A stretch of DNA of 64,000 nt from Ephydatia muelleri (Eukaryota > Porifera > Demospongiae > Spongillida > Spongillidae): NCBI GenBank assembly GCA_013339895.1, contig JABACO010000010.1, positions 4,591,375-4,655,374 of the forward strand. The letters are read 5' to 3'. The translations under genes and the position numbers were made by a program. Position 1 is the stretch's first letter; each line of letters opens with the position of its first letter. Below the pieces are notes generated by a model, which was given only the letters and a program-made list of their open reading frames with translations, did not search any database and was not told the DNA's origin. This document shows positions 36,818 to 48,900 of the stretch, in pieces.

Positions 36818-36936
36818 TTGGATCCAAGCGCCTTTTATACGGGAGTTTGAGCACGGCCTGCGCCACTATTTACGTGGCGTCTCCTCCTTTAGGAGTTGCC
36901 GTATAAAAGGAGCTTGGATCCAGAAATTTCAACTGA
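36818..36936. repeat. 3' terminal hairpin of element K copy 3
   Basis: TTGGATCCAAGCGCCTTTTA at 36818 and CCGTATAAAAGGAGCTTGG at 36899 are inverted copies about 57 bp apart. The inner loop has CGTGGCGTCTCCTCC and CTTTAGGAG. Copy 1 has the same design with a shorter loop. Confidence 0.8.
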
Positions 36937-37777
36937 GTGGTCATAAGCTTAGAAAATTCGTTACCAGTTTAGGTCTGCAAAAACTTACAGCCACAAGCCT
37001 CCTGATCACCGCTGTAATATGCAGTAAAGTCACCAAAAGCCACGTTGTCTAATTTAGTAACACCCCCCTACTAAATACGTCCCGCGTGGCCTTAATTATA
37101 AAACGGTATAGCATGTAAGCTATATGTGGGATGTCAGTTGTGCGCATCGACTGACCAGGAAAGGGGGTGCAGTGTTTTAGTTCGTTGAATTTTTTTGTTT
37201 TGCTGGTTCAGCTGAGTCATGCATGGTCAGCTATTTTTAAAAACATTGGATATCTATAATGAGGCAATTAGATCATTACGGTATTAGTAATACCGTTATA
37301 TAATTGTAGACCTACGCATACAACCGTGAGGGGGCTATTCGGCTGAAATGGAACCTTCAGGCATTCCAGGTATTGTGTTTAAAACGCGTAAGGAGATGGG
37401 GTTAGGGCGAAGACACGTATTTTATTGATGTACTGCAAAATACGACATCTCACATGTTTTGAATCGACAACGTGTTGTGATGCGGCGGCGCAGCGATCAC
37501 TGATGAACGCAGCGGAGAGGCGTCGACCGATGATCGATCCACCGATCGTCGATGAGCGATATCTATAATCTATGGATAGACCGATAGACAATGGAATAAC
37601 AGCGCAGCAGATAAGGAGTGGAGTCTGGTTGAAGCATGGATGCTATAATATCATGATAGAAGTATCAGGCATCGGTCCTTGTCTCGCGGAGCTAGACTCA
37701 ATCATTGCTAAACTAGTTTAGCAATAGCTCCGCGAGACTACATCGATCCCTGACTTTGTATGTCAACATCTGTGTGT

Positions 37778-37813
<36 letters not shown>

Positions 37814-38525
37814 CGCGCGCGCCACCCTAAACCTAAGGTACCTTCGGCCGACCCTTATTACTGCTGTTTCATTCCATTGAAAAGGCGGACAAAGCTCTGA
37901 AATTGTTATGTCATTAACATAGCATTATGCTTAGAGACTAATGCAAGCAAGCTCTGTCACAAAATGAAAAGTGTTTGTATTTGATGAGTACATTTATGCA
38001 TTAGGACAAGGTGCCGACTATACACTATATATGCTTTAAGGCTATTCGTTGTTCGTAGCAGGAGCTACGTTACTTCGTACTAACACTCCCGGCTCGGAAC
38101 AGTGAAAAATTACAGACATTCATTGCATTTTTGGGGTGACGCTACGTGGCATAGATAAAGAAGCCACTGTTAAAAATGATGTGTAAATCCGAAGTCACGT
38201 CTAATTAGGTAACTTTCACTTCCTTATCTCTTCCGTCTAGTCGGGTTTTCTTACCAATTTTTATTCTATAACTTTCCTGGGTTCAAAGAAGCACCACGAC
38301 TTGCCTCAAGGATTGATACAAATGTTTACACACATACTCACACGTCTGTGCATGTGCAAAGGGAGAGGAAACCGCATTTCGTCAATTTGTGCAAAATCTG
38401 ATAGCCGATACCGACAGATTGATGATGTAGTAGTCAGTGCTTTCGCGAAAGGTAGTTTACAAAACACTCTCAGTACATGTTGTGCCAGGGATTCAAGACA
38501 TTGCCTTAAGGCGTCGTGTTACATA
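36937..38525. other. No supported gene; hairpin and GT tract
   Basis: A palindrome at 37681-37738 (GTCTCGCGGAGCT ... AGCTCCGCGAGAC, centre ACTAGT) has ten extra bases in one arm. (GT)n lies at about 37778-37809, followed by GCGCGCGC. Repetitive GATCGA-like sequence lies near 37520-37580. The rest is unassigned. Confidence 0.6.
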
Positions 38526-39331
38526 GGGCGTGTAACCGGTTATTCGCAAAAACCTATCCGTTCGAATAGCAAGTTAGCATTATTCGGAAATATCAATTAG
38601 TAAATTTTATGTATTCGGAATAACCGGTTTATGTTTCTCCATTCGGAGGTACTTAGGTATTCGTCGTCAGCATCGACCATTATTCGAATACCTTTTTATA
38701 CCGATAATCATATCCGGATTTGATTTTCAATTGAATATTTTCATAATTAGAGTTATATCTATAACCTACGTCACCCACTGTTGGTTTTACTATTTATACA
38801 TACGTGGAAGCTATTAATAATTTGATAGGTATTGAGTAAATAGATAATACAAAATATTTAATGTGCATCAATTAGGGATACAAAATATACAACGTAATGC
38901 TTTTTATTTTATCGTCGTCTTCAAGTAAGTAAAACTTCATTACGAGTTGTGTATATATTAGTAACAATAAATTTAATAGTATTGCATTGTTTATTGTACA
39001 GTAGTACGAAGTGAGTATTGCGCTCGCGAGTGAAATAGAATGACAGACTTCTCACCCACTTCAAGTAAGTATACGCGCTCTGTTTGAGTATGTGTAGGAA
39101 TTAGAGATCATTACGCAATCGTACTAATGAGAAATTTCATATTCATTTAACGAGAACGTGTTGTTGGATGATTGTAAGTGGAGTACGTGGTTGTAGGTGA
39201 TGTGGGGTGAGTTTTTAATGGTGATGTCTGGCCTCAGTGGTTAGTGTTGGATGTTTAGGTTAACACTACTATTGTGCATGGTAAAGGTAAAGTCATACAA
39301 TGTATTAAACTATTTGGCAAACACATGCTAC

Positions 39332-39458
39332 TGTAATGACAGCCTCACTGGCAGCAAAAAGGTGATTCACATCAGAATACACGCATATTTATATCTCATT
39401 AATTTTAGCGCATGCGTATAAGTATACACAATTAATAGTCTGTCAGCGTCTCATTACA
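39332..39458 (-). repeat. 3' LTR of the 39-48 kb Gypsy element
   Basis: 127 bp, TGTAATGACA ... CTCATTACA as written on the plus strand. By eye it is base-for-base equal to 48466-48592. Confidence 0.9.
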
Positions 39459-40770
39459 TCATCCCCCTCTTCGTAAGACTTAGAAATAGGGAGATCTTCC
39501 ATAGTAGCTTGGAGGTCTTCGCTCTCTCGTTGGGTACCTTGGCTCTGGCTGGCCATGGCCTTCTCCTGCATCAGGGTCCGAGGGTACCGGCATGGCCAGA
39601 AATGGAGGACATGAGTGAATATGTAAAGTTGTGATAGAGATTTGAGAATTCTGATTTCACCAATAAATTTGTCACCTTTTTAAATGATTTATCATGTTGC
39701 AAGACAAGAAATTATTAATTCAAATCAATTAACTAAAATTAATTTTTTCAAATTGAATTCCAAACACGTTCAGTATTCGCTAAACATCGGACTGATTATA
39801 ATATACGTGTATCATGAAAAGAACATTAAGCATCCATTAACTAAATTCAAGACAAATTCATTACAATCGAGCATAATTAATTATATTCATAAACGTATGT
39901 CATTATGTAATACCTTGCGTCATTTGATGTGTCGTCTGCTCACGAGACTTCTGCTCTCAAATAGTACGATACCAGAGATAATATATCTCTGACGATACAT
40001 TGTGCCAAACCGGTACGCCCACGCTTATGTGGATTGATGCAGCGCAAGTGCGCAAATTAAAAATTCTGCGTGCCAGACTAGTGTATAATAACAACAGGTC
40101 CTGACATGTTTTTGTTGTTGCCGAAACACTATCAAACCTATATCCTACATACCATGCGCAAATTTAGTTGAGCGTTTTATTAGTTCCCTGATACCAAGTC
40201 ATTTCGTGCATTTCTCACGCGATACAATAGTGGAACTAATCATGAAACTCAGTAACCGATTGAGTATTTTAACACGAGGTGTCGCTACATCAGGCGGGAA
40301 TGATGGTGTTCTACAGTTTCGTTCGAGTACGTTTTAAGCCAAAGCGTTCGAAGCTATCAAACAGCACATGGAGAAATTTCTGTTGTATACATGTAGCTCA
40401 CGATTATTTCCCCATCTGTATCGTTTTTAATGTGAGGTGCAATTTGGTCATATCAGCAAAAATCCATGGTGGGTCTTAATAATCGTGGGATTCGGGGTTA
40501 AAAACACGAAGTTAAAGCAAGATCCCACAATATGCATTTTACCATACAGCAAACTTGATGTGTAGTATATGATGCGCAGAAAATAGGAAGTCCATAGCAG
40601 TTGTGTAACATGTGTGATTGATTACAAGGAGATGTACATTTATGATTCATAAAATATACAAAACAAATTTAGGAAAGCATCATATCATGCACACATATGA
40701 ACAGCTACATGTAAAACCCTGAAATAACTGGTTGCTATACATCAGGTTCACAAAAGTACAGTGGAAAAGC

Positions 40771-41210
40771 CCGCTACATGTACATGATTATCTGTTGGAA
40801 TGCACCATTTTATCACATTCATAGGTCAGTGGATGTTTGAAGGCAAACATTATGAACGCCTGCAGGCAACATCATGCAGAGCTCATTCAAAACATCTATA
40901 GTACAGGAGTAACAAGAGAGACAATATATATAGGTCATAAGTGCAGACAACTTGTAGACCTTATTCACAGCATGGTCTAGCCGCGGCCAGAGAATCAATT
41001 CCTGAACTGCTTTCACATTGATCAGCTGAATTAAGTCAGGATGAGGTGGATACATGCATGTGGTGCACGTAAAGCCCGCTACATGATTATCTGTTGGAAC
41101 GCACCATTTTTTCACACCCATTAAAAGTTCATAGGCCCGTGTATGTTTGAAGGCATGCAAGCATTATGAACTCCTGCAGGCAACATCATGCAGAGCTCAT
41201 TCTAAACATT
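40771..41210. repeat. About 130-bp direct repeat pair
   Basis: GCCCGCTACATGTACATGAT ... CATCATGCAGAGCTCATTC at 40771-40893 recurs at 41072-41205 with small indels. The spacer is about 180 bp. No coding sense on either strand. Confidence 0.75.
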
Positions 41211-41882
41211 GCAGCTCATTGTAAACAACATTGCAGTATATACATGTACATGTATTCATGGTAACTACATTGGGCATGAGTCTGGATCATCACACAGCTA
41301 CGTGCCAGTATATAGCACTGAATAACACAGTCAGTTCATTGCATATCACTCTATACTATCTATGGATATATGCAGTGTGCTTAGGTATCATAAATATGAT
41401 ATCAGTAGTCCAAAACACTGTGTTGATGTGTACACTGTACTAAAAAAGACAGCTATACTTAAAGACATTGCAATAAGTATACCAACCTCTGAAATTACTC
41501 ATGTACAGCGTTATTTCACCTTGTATACTGTGCTGCAGCTGCCTGACCCTGGACGTTGAGTGTTTTTATTTAGGAAGTAAATGCATACCTCCCCGGCTTA
41601 GATTGGGCATGGGGAAATATACAGTATGTTGAAAGGGAGCTTTGTCTAAGGTTATTAGGTTAAGCCTGCCTCCTGTCTGCAACTCTCCCCTCTATATACA
41701 AATTATCCCCAAACAAGATTATCCCTTTGTCTGGTTCCAGGTATTGTACTACTGTTAATTCCTGGGAAAGCAACCATTCAGTCCTATTGACAACCTGATT
41801 TTGTTTACCCCCCATCACTTCACTTGTGCATTGATCGTACTTTTTAAACTTATTTTCCTGTCATACATCAATGGCTGCAAAG

Positions 41883-42316
41883 TTAGTATTTTAAAGTTTC
41901 TCGCATCTGAGATCGCATTTCTTGCATTCCTCCTTCATGCCAATATGCTGCAGCATGTTTGGTGTAGTGCCTCTTCTCTCTGGCATACTGTTGTAGTAAC
42001 TCCAGCCTGTGCTCAGCCAACATGATTTCTGCAGGAGCATCCCAATGATTACTTGAAAAATAGTTTCGTTTGGAGTCATCTTTGTGCTTCTCAACACCTA
42101 CATGAAGTTACTGATGTAGATGATGTTAAGAACTTAACAAACTTACCTTGGCAAGAGAATTGTTTTATGTTTCCAAACTGTCGGATGGCATCAGGAACAT
42201 GGTACACCATGACATGAAAGTAAGGAGTTACAAATTTCTTTTGGTGACCATCACTCTTTATCCGCAGAAAGAGTTGAATCCATCTTTTAGCCTGAATGTA
42301 AGCTGATTTGGTCACA

Positions 42317-42415
<99 letters not shown>

Positions 42416-44671
42416 ATGTGTTGATGTGTACCTTCAAATGTATGTCATCTGCAGCATTTGGGGGAGGTGTTTCACTAGACAACAGGTTGTATAAAACTTC
42501 AAAATCCTTTTAGGAATAAAAAAACATTATTTTAGCCTATCGAGGGAAGTAGTTCACCTTCCATAGCTGAACTACATCATCCAGAAAAGCATTTGGTAAG
42601 GGGATATCTTTCATCTTGGAAGGAAGTAGCTAGCATATGGAAAGGCAGAATTGGAACACATAAATTATAGGGTGTGTTGTACCTTCAAAACCTTCTTTTT
42701 GGCTTCCCCAGTTAACGACGTCCATTCAACTTTTCCATCACTCGATTCAGATTCCCAAATAGTAAATGAGACTCCACAGCTCCTGATGTATGCCACAAGC
42801 TGCTGTGTTTGTGGCTCTGACATTTTGATTAAGTTTCTTAACATGACATCAAAAATTCTCAGAAATAAGTGCAGCTCATCAATCATCATGTGGTCCACTG
42901 GAATGGCAGTCAGTGGACGATTAACTGACCCTTGGTGTACAGCAGCAGTTCTGCCATGAGAGGCAAAGGTGCGTCTGTGCAGAAATTTACGAACTGACAT
43001 ATGCTACTTAAGTCAGCTAGGATCATGCATTTTTACCTGAGGGTAACTAGTGTTCTGGCCATAGTTGTGCTGTAATACGATTCAGGCTTTGACACATCCC
43101 ACCTATATAGTGACATCGGTTGACACCATGTTTAGCCAAATGTATTGGTAACTTACCTGCAATCACGGTGCACTGTACATTTTGGACATGCATAAATGGA
43201 GTTAGCTGCATTAAGGCCCAGCATTGTGAGCATGAACTGTAACACATACGAAACATAAATGTGCATGCCTGTAATACCATTACATCACAAACCTTCATGT
43301 CAGAAGAAAAAAAAAGTTCAATATTGTAGCTCACGCCATTGACAGCAACAAATCCTAGCTGCTGAAGACCATCAATTTCTTGAAAAGTTGCAGCGAAAGC
43401 TGTGGAAATGGTGTCATAATCTTCAGCCCCTTTTACAACTGCGATGGTATGGTTGCCTAGATAAAACAGTCACTGAGTCTCAGGCTGAGTCACAGGCACG
43501 TTAAGATTTATACCTATTCCAGACAGATAGCGACCAACTGGCATCAGAATGGCGTACGAAAGCAAAACAAAGCTTGACGTCCGTGAAAACTTTGCTCCGT
43601 CACCAGATATCCTAACTTTAATTTTCTGGTTAGGTTGAAAACTTGTAGCATCTTGAGCGATCTGTTGCATACAGGCAAGTATTAGAATACATGTACATAA
43701 CACATTCATGCTTACCATGGTGGATAATTGTTCGCACAATGACCGTTCGAAAGAGCGATAGGCACCTTCATGTCCCGGGATGCGTGTTAGTTGCATCGTG
43801 TGGTTGAGATCCGTACGAGCTTTTTTAACTGCACGAGATCTCGGTAACTCGCTAAAAAGCATTGCAAGTTCGTGGTAGAATGCATCACTTACTCCATACC
43901 TATCTAAAATGTATAGAACTCGCTAATCCACAGTGTCCTCGTTCTCGGAGGCCGCATCATCTGAGAAAGGTATGTGGAACGTCTTGCCAGAAGTGGTGTG
44001 GACTTTCAGCGACTCTGCAACAAGCCCATAAGTAGACAAAAATTCCAACGCCTTGTTTGCATGTTCAGACACCTCTTGGATTTTTCTTCGTGCATGCCGG
44101 TTGCTGACTGCATCAATCTTATACCTCCTGGGTTGTTCTGTGAGTCCTGGGCTTCACTCAACGCATCTTTTAGGTCCTGCACTTCTTCTTGTAAGCCTTC
44201 AATGAATGCATCCGCTTCTTCATTCAAATAGGTAACTTCGTTTAGCTCGCTTTGTAAATCCGCAGCAGAAATCGTTTCACCATTCAGGATAGTTATCGTG
44301 GTGGAACGAAGTAGCGCATTCTTTCTATTCACGCCTCTTGCAGCTCTTACTTTTGAAACCACGCCAAGTGATTTACGGTAAAGTAAATCCTCTAAGCGCG
44401 CTGCTTCTGGATTCAGCGTAATTGCTTCGTCCTCGATGTACTCGTTTGCTAGTGCTACGAAGCTTGTATTCTTCTCTCGATTATTTGCCCAGTCGCCCAA
44501 TACACGATTGGGTATGGACAGACAGCAGACACCATCAGGGTCGACGGATCCTTCAATTGCTACCACCAATGTTTCCAAAGGTGGAAGCACATCATTCAAT
44601 GGTATATACCGTCGTTTGCTGGCGGCAACTGGTCCTTCTCCGTGATTCGTTGATTCCATTTTAAGAAGCAA
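41883..44671 (-). CDS. Ten-exon gene of an uncharacterised sponge/cnidarian family
   Basis: Minus-strand exons: 44671-43716, 43661-43514, 43456-43293, 43236-43157, 43102-43037, 42993-42683, 42629-42558, 42506-42432, 42291-42147, 42097-41883. Nearly all have GT-AG borders and short introns; the join of exons 5 and 6 is unsure. Motifs in order: coiled-coil-like N-terminus, DRYGVSDAFYHELAMLF, KIKVRISGDGAKFSRTSSF, NHTIAVVKGAEDYDTISTAF, LGLNAANSIYACPKCTVHRD, MMIDELHLFLRIFDVMLRNL, RSCGVSFTIWES, VTPYFHVMVYHVPDAIRQFG and GVEKHKDDSKRNYFSSNHWD. I recall this order from many unnamed multicopy proteins of sponges and corals. CPKC and CHxHD-like residues suggest a zinc site. The first exon shows about two frame interruptions; all later exons read cleanly. 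Function unknown; probably transposon-borne. Confidence 0.65.
42321..42416. repeat. GT microsatellite inside an intron
   Basis: Nearly pure (GT)n of about 95 bp lies in the intron between exons 42506-42432 and 42291-42147 of the minus-strand gene (CA on the sense strand). It makes that intron about 140 bp, the longest among the later introns of that gene. Confidence 0.95.
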
Positions 44672-44703
44672 AAAACTGAATAAGCACTATCTGAACCTGC
44701 GGC

Positions 44704-44790
44704 AGCAGGGTCAATATAGGATTGATTGATGATTGATGAATATCATTAAAAAACTTCACTCGCGTCTGGAGGGACAACGGAGAAACGGAT
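44704..44790 (-). promoter_or_regulatory. 85-bp upstream repeat of the ten-exon gene
   Basis: It lies about 30-120 bp upstream of the first Met codon of the minus-strand gene and matches 3337-3420. Shared words are GTTGTCCCTCCAGA, GCGAGTGAAG, CAATCAATCCTATATTGA and CTGCTGCCGCAGG. Conservation at two loci suggests a 5' leader, promoter or element end. No TATA box was identified. Confidence 0.4.
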
Positions 44791-44794
44791 CGCG

Positions 44795-45274
44795 TATAAT
44801 ATATCAATTCCGCAACGGCAGTGTATGCGTATATATTATCGTTAATTCAATGCTGCATTGTCACACCACCACCACCACCACCACGACCATGCAGAGTTAG
44901 GACGCTATCCAGATATCATTTGATAACTGGTTTGCGGGTTAATTTCATGAGACGTGTTTGCGTGGCATACTGGTCTGCGTACGCGAATACCAGCATATGT
45001 GTCCGCATACAGCTATGTACGTATGCAGGTATGGCATAGCTCTGTATACCCATGGGCGTACGCTGCCTTCAGGAAGAGGGTCGAATTTGGTTCACATGTA
45101 TCATACGGCAAGGGCGGACACAGGAGAGGGGTTTACAGGTCAGACCCGCGATACGAAAAGCGGAGGTGGGGGGGGGGGGGAGGGGGGCTGTACGCTTCAG
45201 ACCCTTTATCCACCCCCTGTACGGTATACTTACTCAATGGTGAAGGTGATCTCGCTTTGGGGAGTGGAACCGTC

Positions 45275-45305
<31 letters not shown>

Positions 45306-45905
45306 ACCCCCCTCTGCGTAGAATACGGCACGTTGTCACGCAGTGGTACGTCCTGCTATTTTTGATAATGTGTGCGTACGGCCTTGCAGTTTACAATGTT
45401 AAATAAGTCCAAAGCCAGGCAGCTCTAGCTCTATGGCAGCTACTCATAATACATTGTACATTGAAAACGTGACGTATTATTCATGAATAATTCATCATAT
45501 ATTGCCCTAGATTTTGAAGTAGGGTACACTAAAGTGACATTCTAATCTTGTGTGTAGGTCTCAAAAATATACGACTTGATCTGAAGGTTATCTCAATAGT
45601 TCAGCCTTCATATTCCATCCGGTAGACTTGAAGTTTCTGTCAGAGTAATTGGAAATAAATAGAACAAGCAAAACAATGGCATGTTCCATGTACAAAGTCT
45701 GTAATAAACACAAAACTGCGTTTCTAATTTGTACTGAACACATTTTAACGGAGATCAGAATGGGAAAAAGATAGTCTATTATTATTACTACCATAATCTG
45801 CCTGGTAGACTTAAGATTTAGCTTCCGTACAAGAACCATGCCTGTTAGTAGACATTTCTCCATTCACTTCCCGTTCAATAAATTTTATACGCGTGACGCG
45901 GGTAT
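44795..45905. other. No gene; G- and C-homopolymer runs
   Basis: A (CAC)n stretch at about 44865-44883, a G-run at 45169-45182, and a C-run at 45278-45305 in one neighbourhood. Frames of Gly or Pro repeats across them are not genes. The right flank of the 6.3-kb insertion has no recognised motif. Confidence 0.6.
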
Positions 45906-48465
45906 TCAATTATTCATGTCCGGGATTGCTGGACATGGTAAATTGTCGGTTTCAATCTGTTGTTCTCTCGGCGCTACGTCCCTCTGCGCAGGCTCAGCAT
46001 TTTCTGGTTCACTCTCCGCGCCATCGTCATCCATTAACTGCAACTGATTTCCAGGAAACCTGTTCTTTGGGAGAACGTCGGAAACTCCAGGTTCTGTCTG
46101 GCTCCGAACTTTCAGGTTAGAATCATCCAATGTTTTTCCCACTATAACAATGTCATCAATATACACGAGGCAACTACTCCACTGGATACCGGAAAGAACT
46201 AGATCCATTAGCCGTTGGAAAGTCGCAGGCGCGTTGCATAATCCAAATGGCATCACTTTAAATTCGTACAAACCTTCATGAGTAGAGAAAGCAGTCTTGG
46301 CCCTATCCTCCTCACTCATTTCGACTTGCCAGTAACCCCATAGAAGATCCAACGTGGAAAACCACTGGGAGCCACTCAAGGCTTCTATGGTGTCGTCTAT
46401 CCTGGGAAGGGGATAGGCATCCTTACGTGTGATCGTGTTTATCTTGCGATAATCCACGCAAAATCGGTAGGAACCATCCTTCTTCTGGACTATGACAACC
46501 GGTGACGCCCAGGGGCTTGATGACGGTTGAATAACATCTTTCTTCAACATGTCTTGAATCAACTGCCTCACGTGCTCCCTCTTTGAAGGAGGGGCACGCC
46601 TACATGACTGTTTGATAGGTGGATTATCACCAGTAACAATGGAATGCTTGACCACCCTAGTCCGCCCTAACCCATCTTCTGCATCCGCAAAAACATCAGC
46701 ATATGCTAACAGTAAGTGAAAAAGTTGGGATTTTTCCTCCACTGTCAAACCCACCCCACATTGCTCTGCCATCTCATGCAATACGTCCTGCTTGTGCATT
46801 GGTACCTCGGGTATTTCTTCAGCGGCAGTTTCGGTGAGTTGAATTGGAGCCAACATCCATTCATCCATCTTTTCTAACTTGGCAATCTTTGTTCCTTTGT
46901 GCACGACCACCTCTGTTGACAATGGGTTAACCATCCGGATAGGCACAGAACACAATGCATCTTCTTGTAGGGGAGATACAACTGCTGCTGCCACCAGTAC
47001 TGACAGATTGGGATGTTCTAGACCCTCCAACAGCCATATCCCCCCATCACCCTCACCTAGCTCTGTGTTTGCCAAGGTTTCCACCTCACTGAAGGGTGGA
47101 ATTGTCACTGTTTCCAGTAGAGACACATTGACACGTCCAATCTGACAGTGTTTTCTATTAGCTGTCTGCTTGGATAGTGGTACCTGGACTCCTTTGAACT
47201 GCAAGACCTTCTCAGATAAATCAACAACACAGCTATATCTTTCTAAGAAGTCCAGACCCATGAGTGACTCCACCTTCAACATCTCAACCACTACAAAGTC
47301 TATGCTCACCATTTGTCCTTGAAGTTGAATGTCCATTGTAGTCACTCCATGAACTGGGACAGAACTCCCTTCAACACCAACCAATCGTCCTCCAGACCAT
47401 TGTTCTAGAGTACAATTGCTAGTTCTGCTTAACATGTTCCACACGTCTTTTCCAAGGAGGCTCACGGCTGCCCCTGTATCGACCATCAACTGAATAGGCA
47501 CACCTTGTACATATGCTGTTACGAAGTATGACAAAACAGGATTAACTGCTAAGCTACACAAATTATCTTCTAGTTGGACCCCTTGCTGTTTACCCTCATT
47601 CACCGGGTCCCTGGTGCTGAGGGTTTCTCGTTTTCCTGCGTCATCCTTGCACATCCTCGAGCAAAATGGCCCTCCTGCCCACATTTAAAACATACCACTG
47701 GCTTCGTTGGTTTGCCGTGTGTAGCTGTGGGTCCTCCTCTAGAAGATGTTGCCCTGCCCTTCCATTTGCTGTACTCAGAACCTCGGTCGTCAGTCTCCAG
47801 TCGCTCCAACCGTGCCACTATAGCATCTAGCAAAGGAAGTACCTCCCGGTTAGCACATGCTGTGTCCACTTCTTGCCCACCGTCCATCTGCTCGTGTACC
47901 ACAGACACCCCAGCTTCTTTCTTTGGCCGTGCGACAGGTATGACTCCATTTCTAGCGTCGCCGCGACTGCCTCTTCCAGCGTCTTCGGTCTTCCCTGACG
48001 AACTGCGAATGCAACCTTAGTGTCGTCTAGCTCACCTAGATACCTGTCCAACGCCAACAGCGCCTTTGCTTCCTCTCCAAGAGTCGGGAACGCTTTGTCC
48101 GCCAGACAGTGCAGCGCGTCAGCGAAGTCACCCCACTGCTCTGCTCTCCGCCTGCGCCTAGAGTGGAATTCAGCCGCGTACAACTGCCGTTTGCTGTCCG
48201 GTTCGAAGCGCTTGTGGAGAGCTTCTTTCGCGGTGTCATAAGAGCCTCTCGCGTCTGCTGTCAACCGTTTCCATGCTACCTGAGCTTTACCTGTAAGGCG
48301 GACTGGTAGCCAGACTAGCTTCGCAGCATCATCCCAGCCGTTCACCAAGGCCGTCGCCTCAAAATGGTCAACCCAGTCTGTCCAGCTGGTGTCGCCAGAG
48401 TACGCGTCCGGTGAAATAAGGGGACGCTTTACCGACATTGGTCCAGTGAGTGCCGACTACGCCAA

Positions 48466-48592
48466 TGTAATGACAGCCTCACTGGCAGCAAAAAGGTGAT
48501 TCACATCAGAATACACGCATATTTATATCTCATTAATTTTAGCGCATGCGTATAAGTATACACAATTAATAGTCTGTCAGCGTCTCATTACA
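48466..48592 (-). repeat. 5' LTR of the 39-48 kb Gypsy element
   Basis: Partner of 39332-39458. Just inside it, on the minus strand, TTGGCGTAGTCGGCAC probably serves as the tRNA primer-binding site. The tRNA was not identified. Confidence 0.9.
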
Positions 48593-48900
48593 CTACTGTA
48601 GACCTTTGTGTTTCTGTGTTTTCAATTGACATGAATAGCTCTTAGTTTGGGTGCGAGACCAGATGGATTTCTGTGCAGACATAAATTATAATCTCAGTGT
48701 GCACTCCACAAGCACCATAACCTGAATAACCTAGGTATTCGGCAGGAAATTTGGCAAAACCTATTTGGAAAAGTCGATTTTGTTTTTTAAACTATTCGGA
48801 AAAATCGATTTTCAAGTCCACAAAAACCTGAAAAATCGATTAGTGTTTTAAAAGTATTCGGAAAAATCAATTTTCATTATGCAGGGGAGGTTACACACCC

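Larger units (their letters stand above)
32015..36936 (+). mobile_element. DNA transposon K, copy 3 (looks complete)
   Basis: About 4.9 kb. The 5' end carries CCGTATAAAAGGAGCTTGGA (32022). The 3' end carries its inverse TTGGATCCAAGCGCCTTTTA (36818), giving roughly 25-bp terminal inverted repeats with one mismatch. A further direct copy of the 5' motif at 36899 makes the 3' end a hairpin. Inside are a plus-strand transposase gene and a convergent minus-strand P2X7-C-like gene. The transposase type and partner gene suggest a Kolobok-like or related DDE superfamily. TTAA stands just before the 5' end (32007-32010), but no TTAA was found at the 3' end, so the target duplication is unproven. Confidence 0.8.
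39614..45914. mobile_element. 6.3-kb insertion carrying a ten-exon gene
   Basis: The flanking Gypsy sequence breaks off on both sides at CATG (39610-39613 and 45915-45918), consistent with a 4-bp target duplication. The insert holds the minus-strand gene 41883-44671, the 85-bp upstream repeat, a 130-bp direct repeat and simple-sequence tracts. Clear terminal inverted repeats were not seen: the ends read AGTGAATATGTAAAG and, reversed, AATAATTGAATACCC, with only weak similarity. It contains spliceosomal introns, so it was not carried through the Gypsy RNA. It came in as DNA after the Gypsy insertion. Confidence 0.55.
39332..48592 (-). mobile_element. Ty3/Gypsy LTR retrotransposon, minus strand (fossil, recent)
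   Basis: Flanked by two 127-bp LTRs and a 4-bp duplication CTAC (39328-39331, 48593-48596). Reading leftward from the right LTR: a gag region within 47600-48438 with a CCHC knuckle (CFKCGQEGHFARGC), then protease (VDTGAAVSLLG) and reverse transcriptase (FCVDYRKINTITRKDAYPLP, YIDD) within 45906-47684, and an integrase tail (RYPTRERRPP) at about 39462-39610 next to a purine tract and the left LTR. It is broken, with about three interruptions, and a 6.3-kb segment is inserted in it. The LTRs look identical, so the insertion is young. Confidence 0.88.
38526..48900. mobile_element. TA-flanked element with short inverted ends, host of nested inserts
   Basis: GGGCGTGTAACC at 38526 and GGTTACACACCC ending at 48900 are inverted with one mismatch, and both are flanked by TA (38524-38525, 48901-48902). 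Both inner flanks are rich in TATTCGGAAAAATCGATT-like words, which supports one origin. Without the inserted Gypsy element it would be about 1.1 kb, with no coding capacity seen: a MITE-like non-autonomous element with a TA target. Superfamily (mariner-like or other) is not determined. Confidence 0.45.

Noticed and set aside
37379-37591. 70-codon minus-strand frame
   Set aside because: Built from a GATCGA/CGATCG-rich low-complexity stretch; no splice or domain support.
44954-45406. Gly- or Pro-run frames of up to 150 codons
   Set aside because: They depend on G- and C-homopolymer runs, which are also likely to carry length errors.
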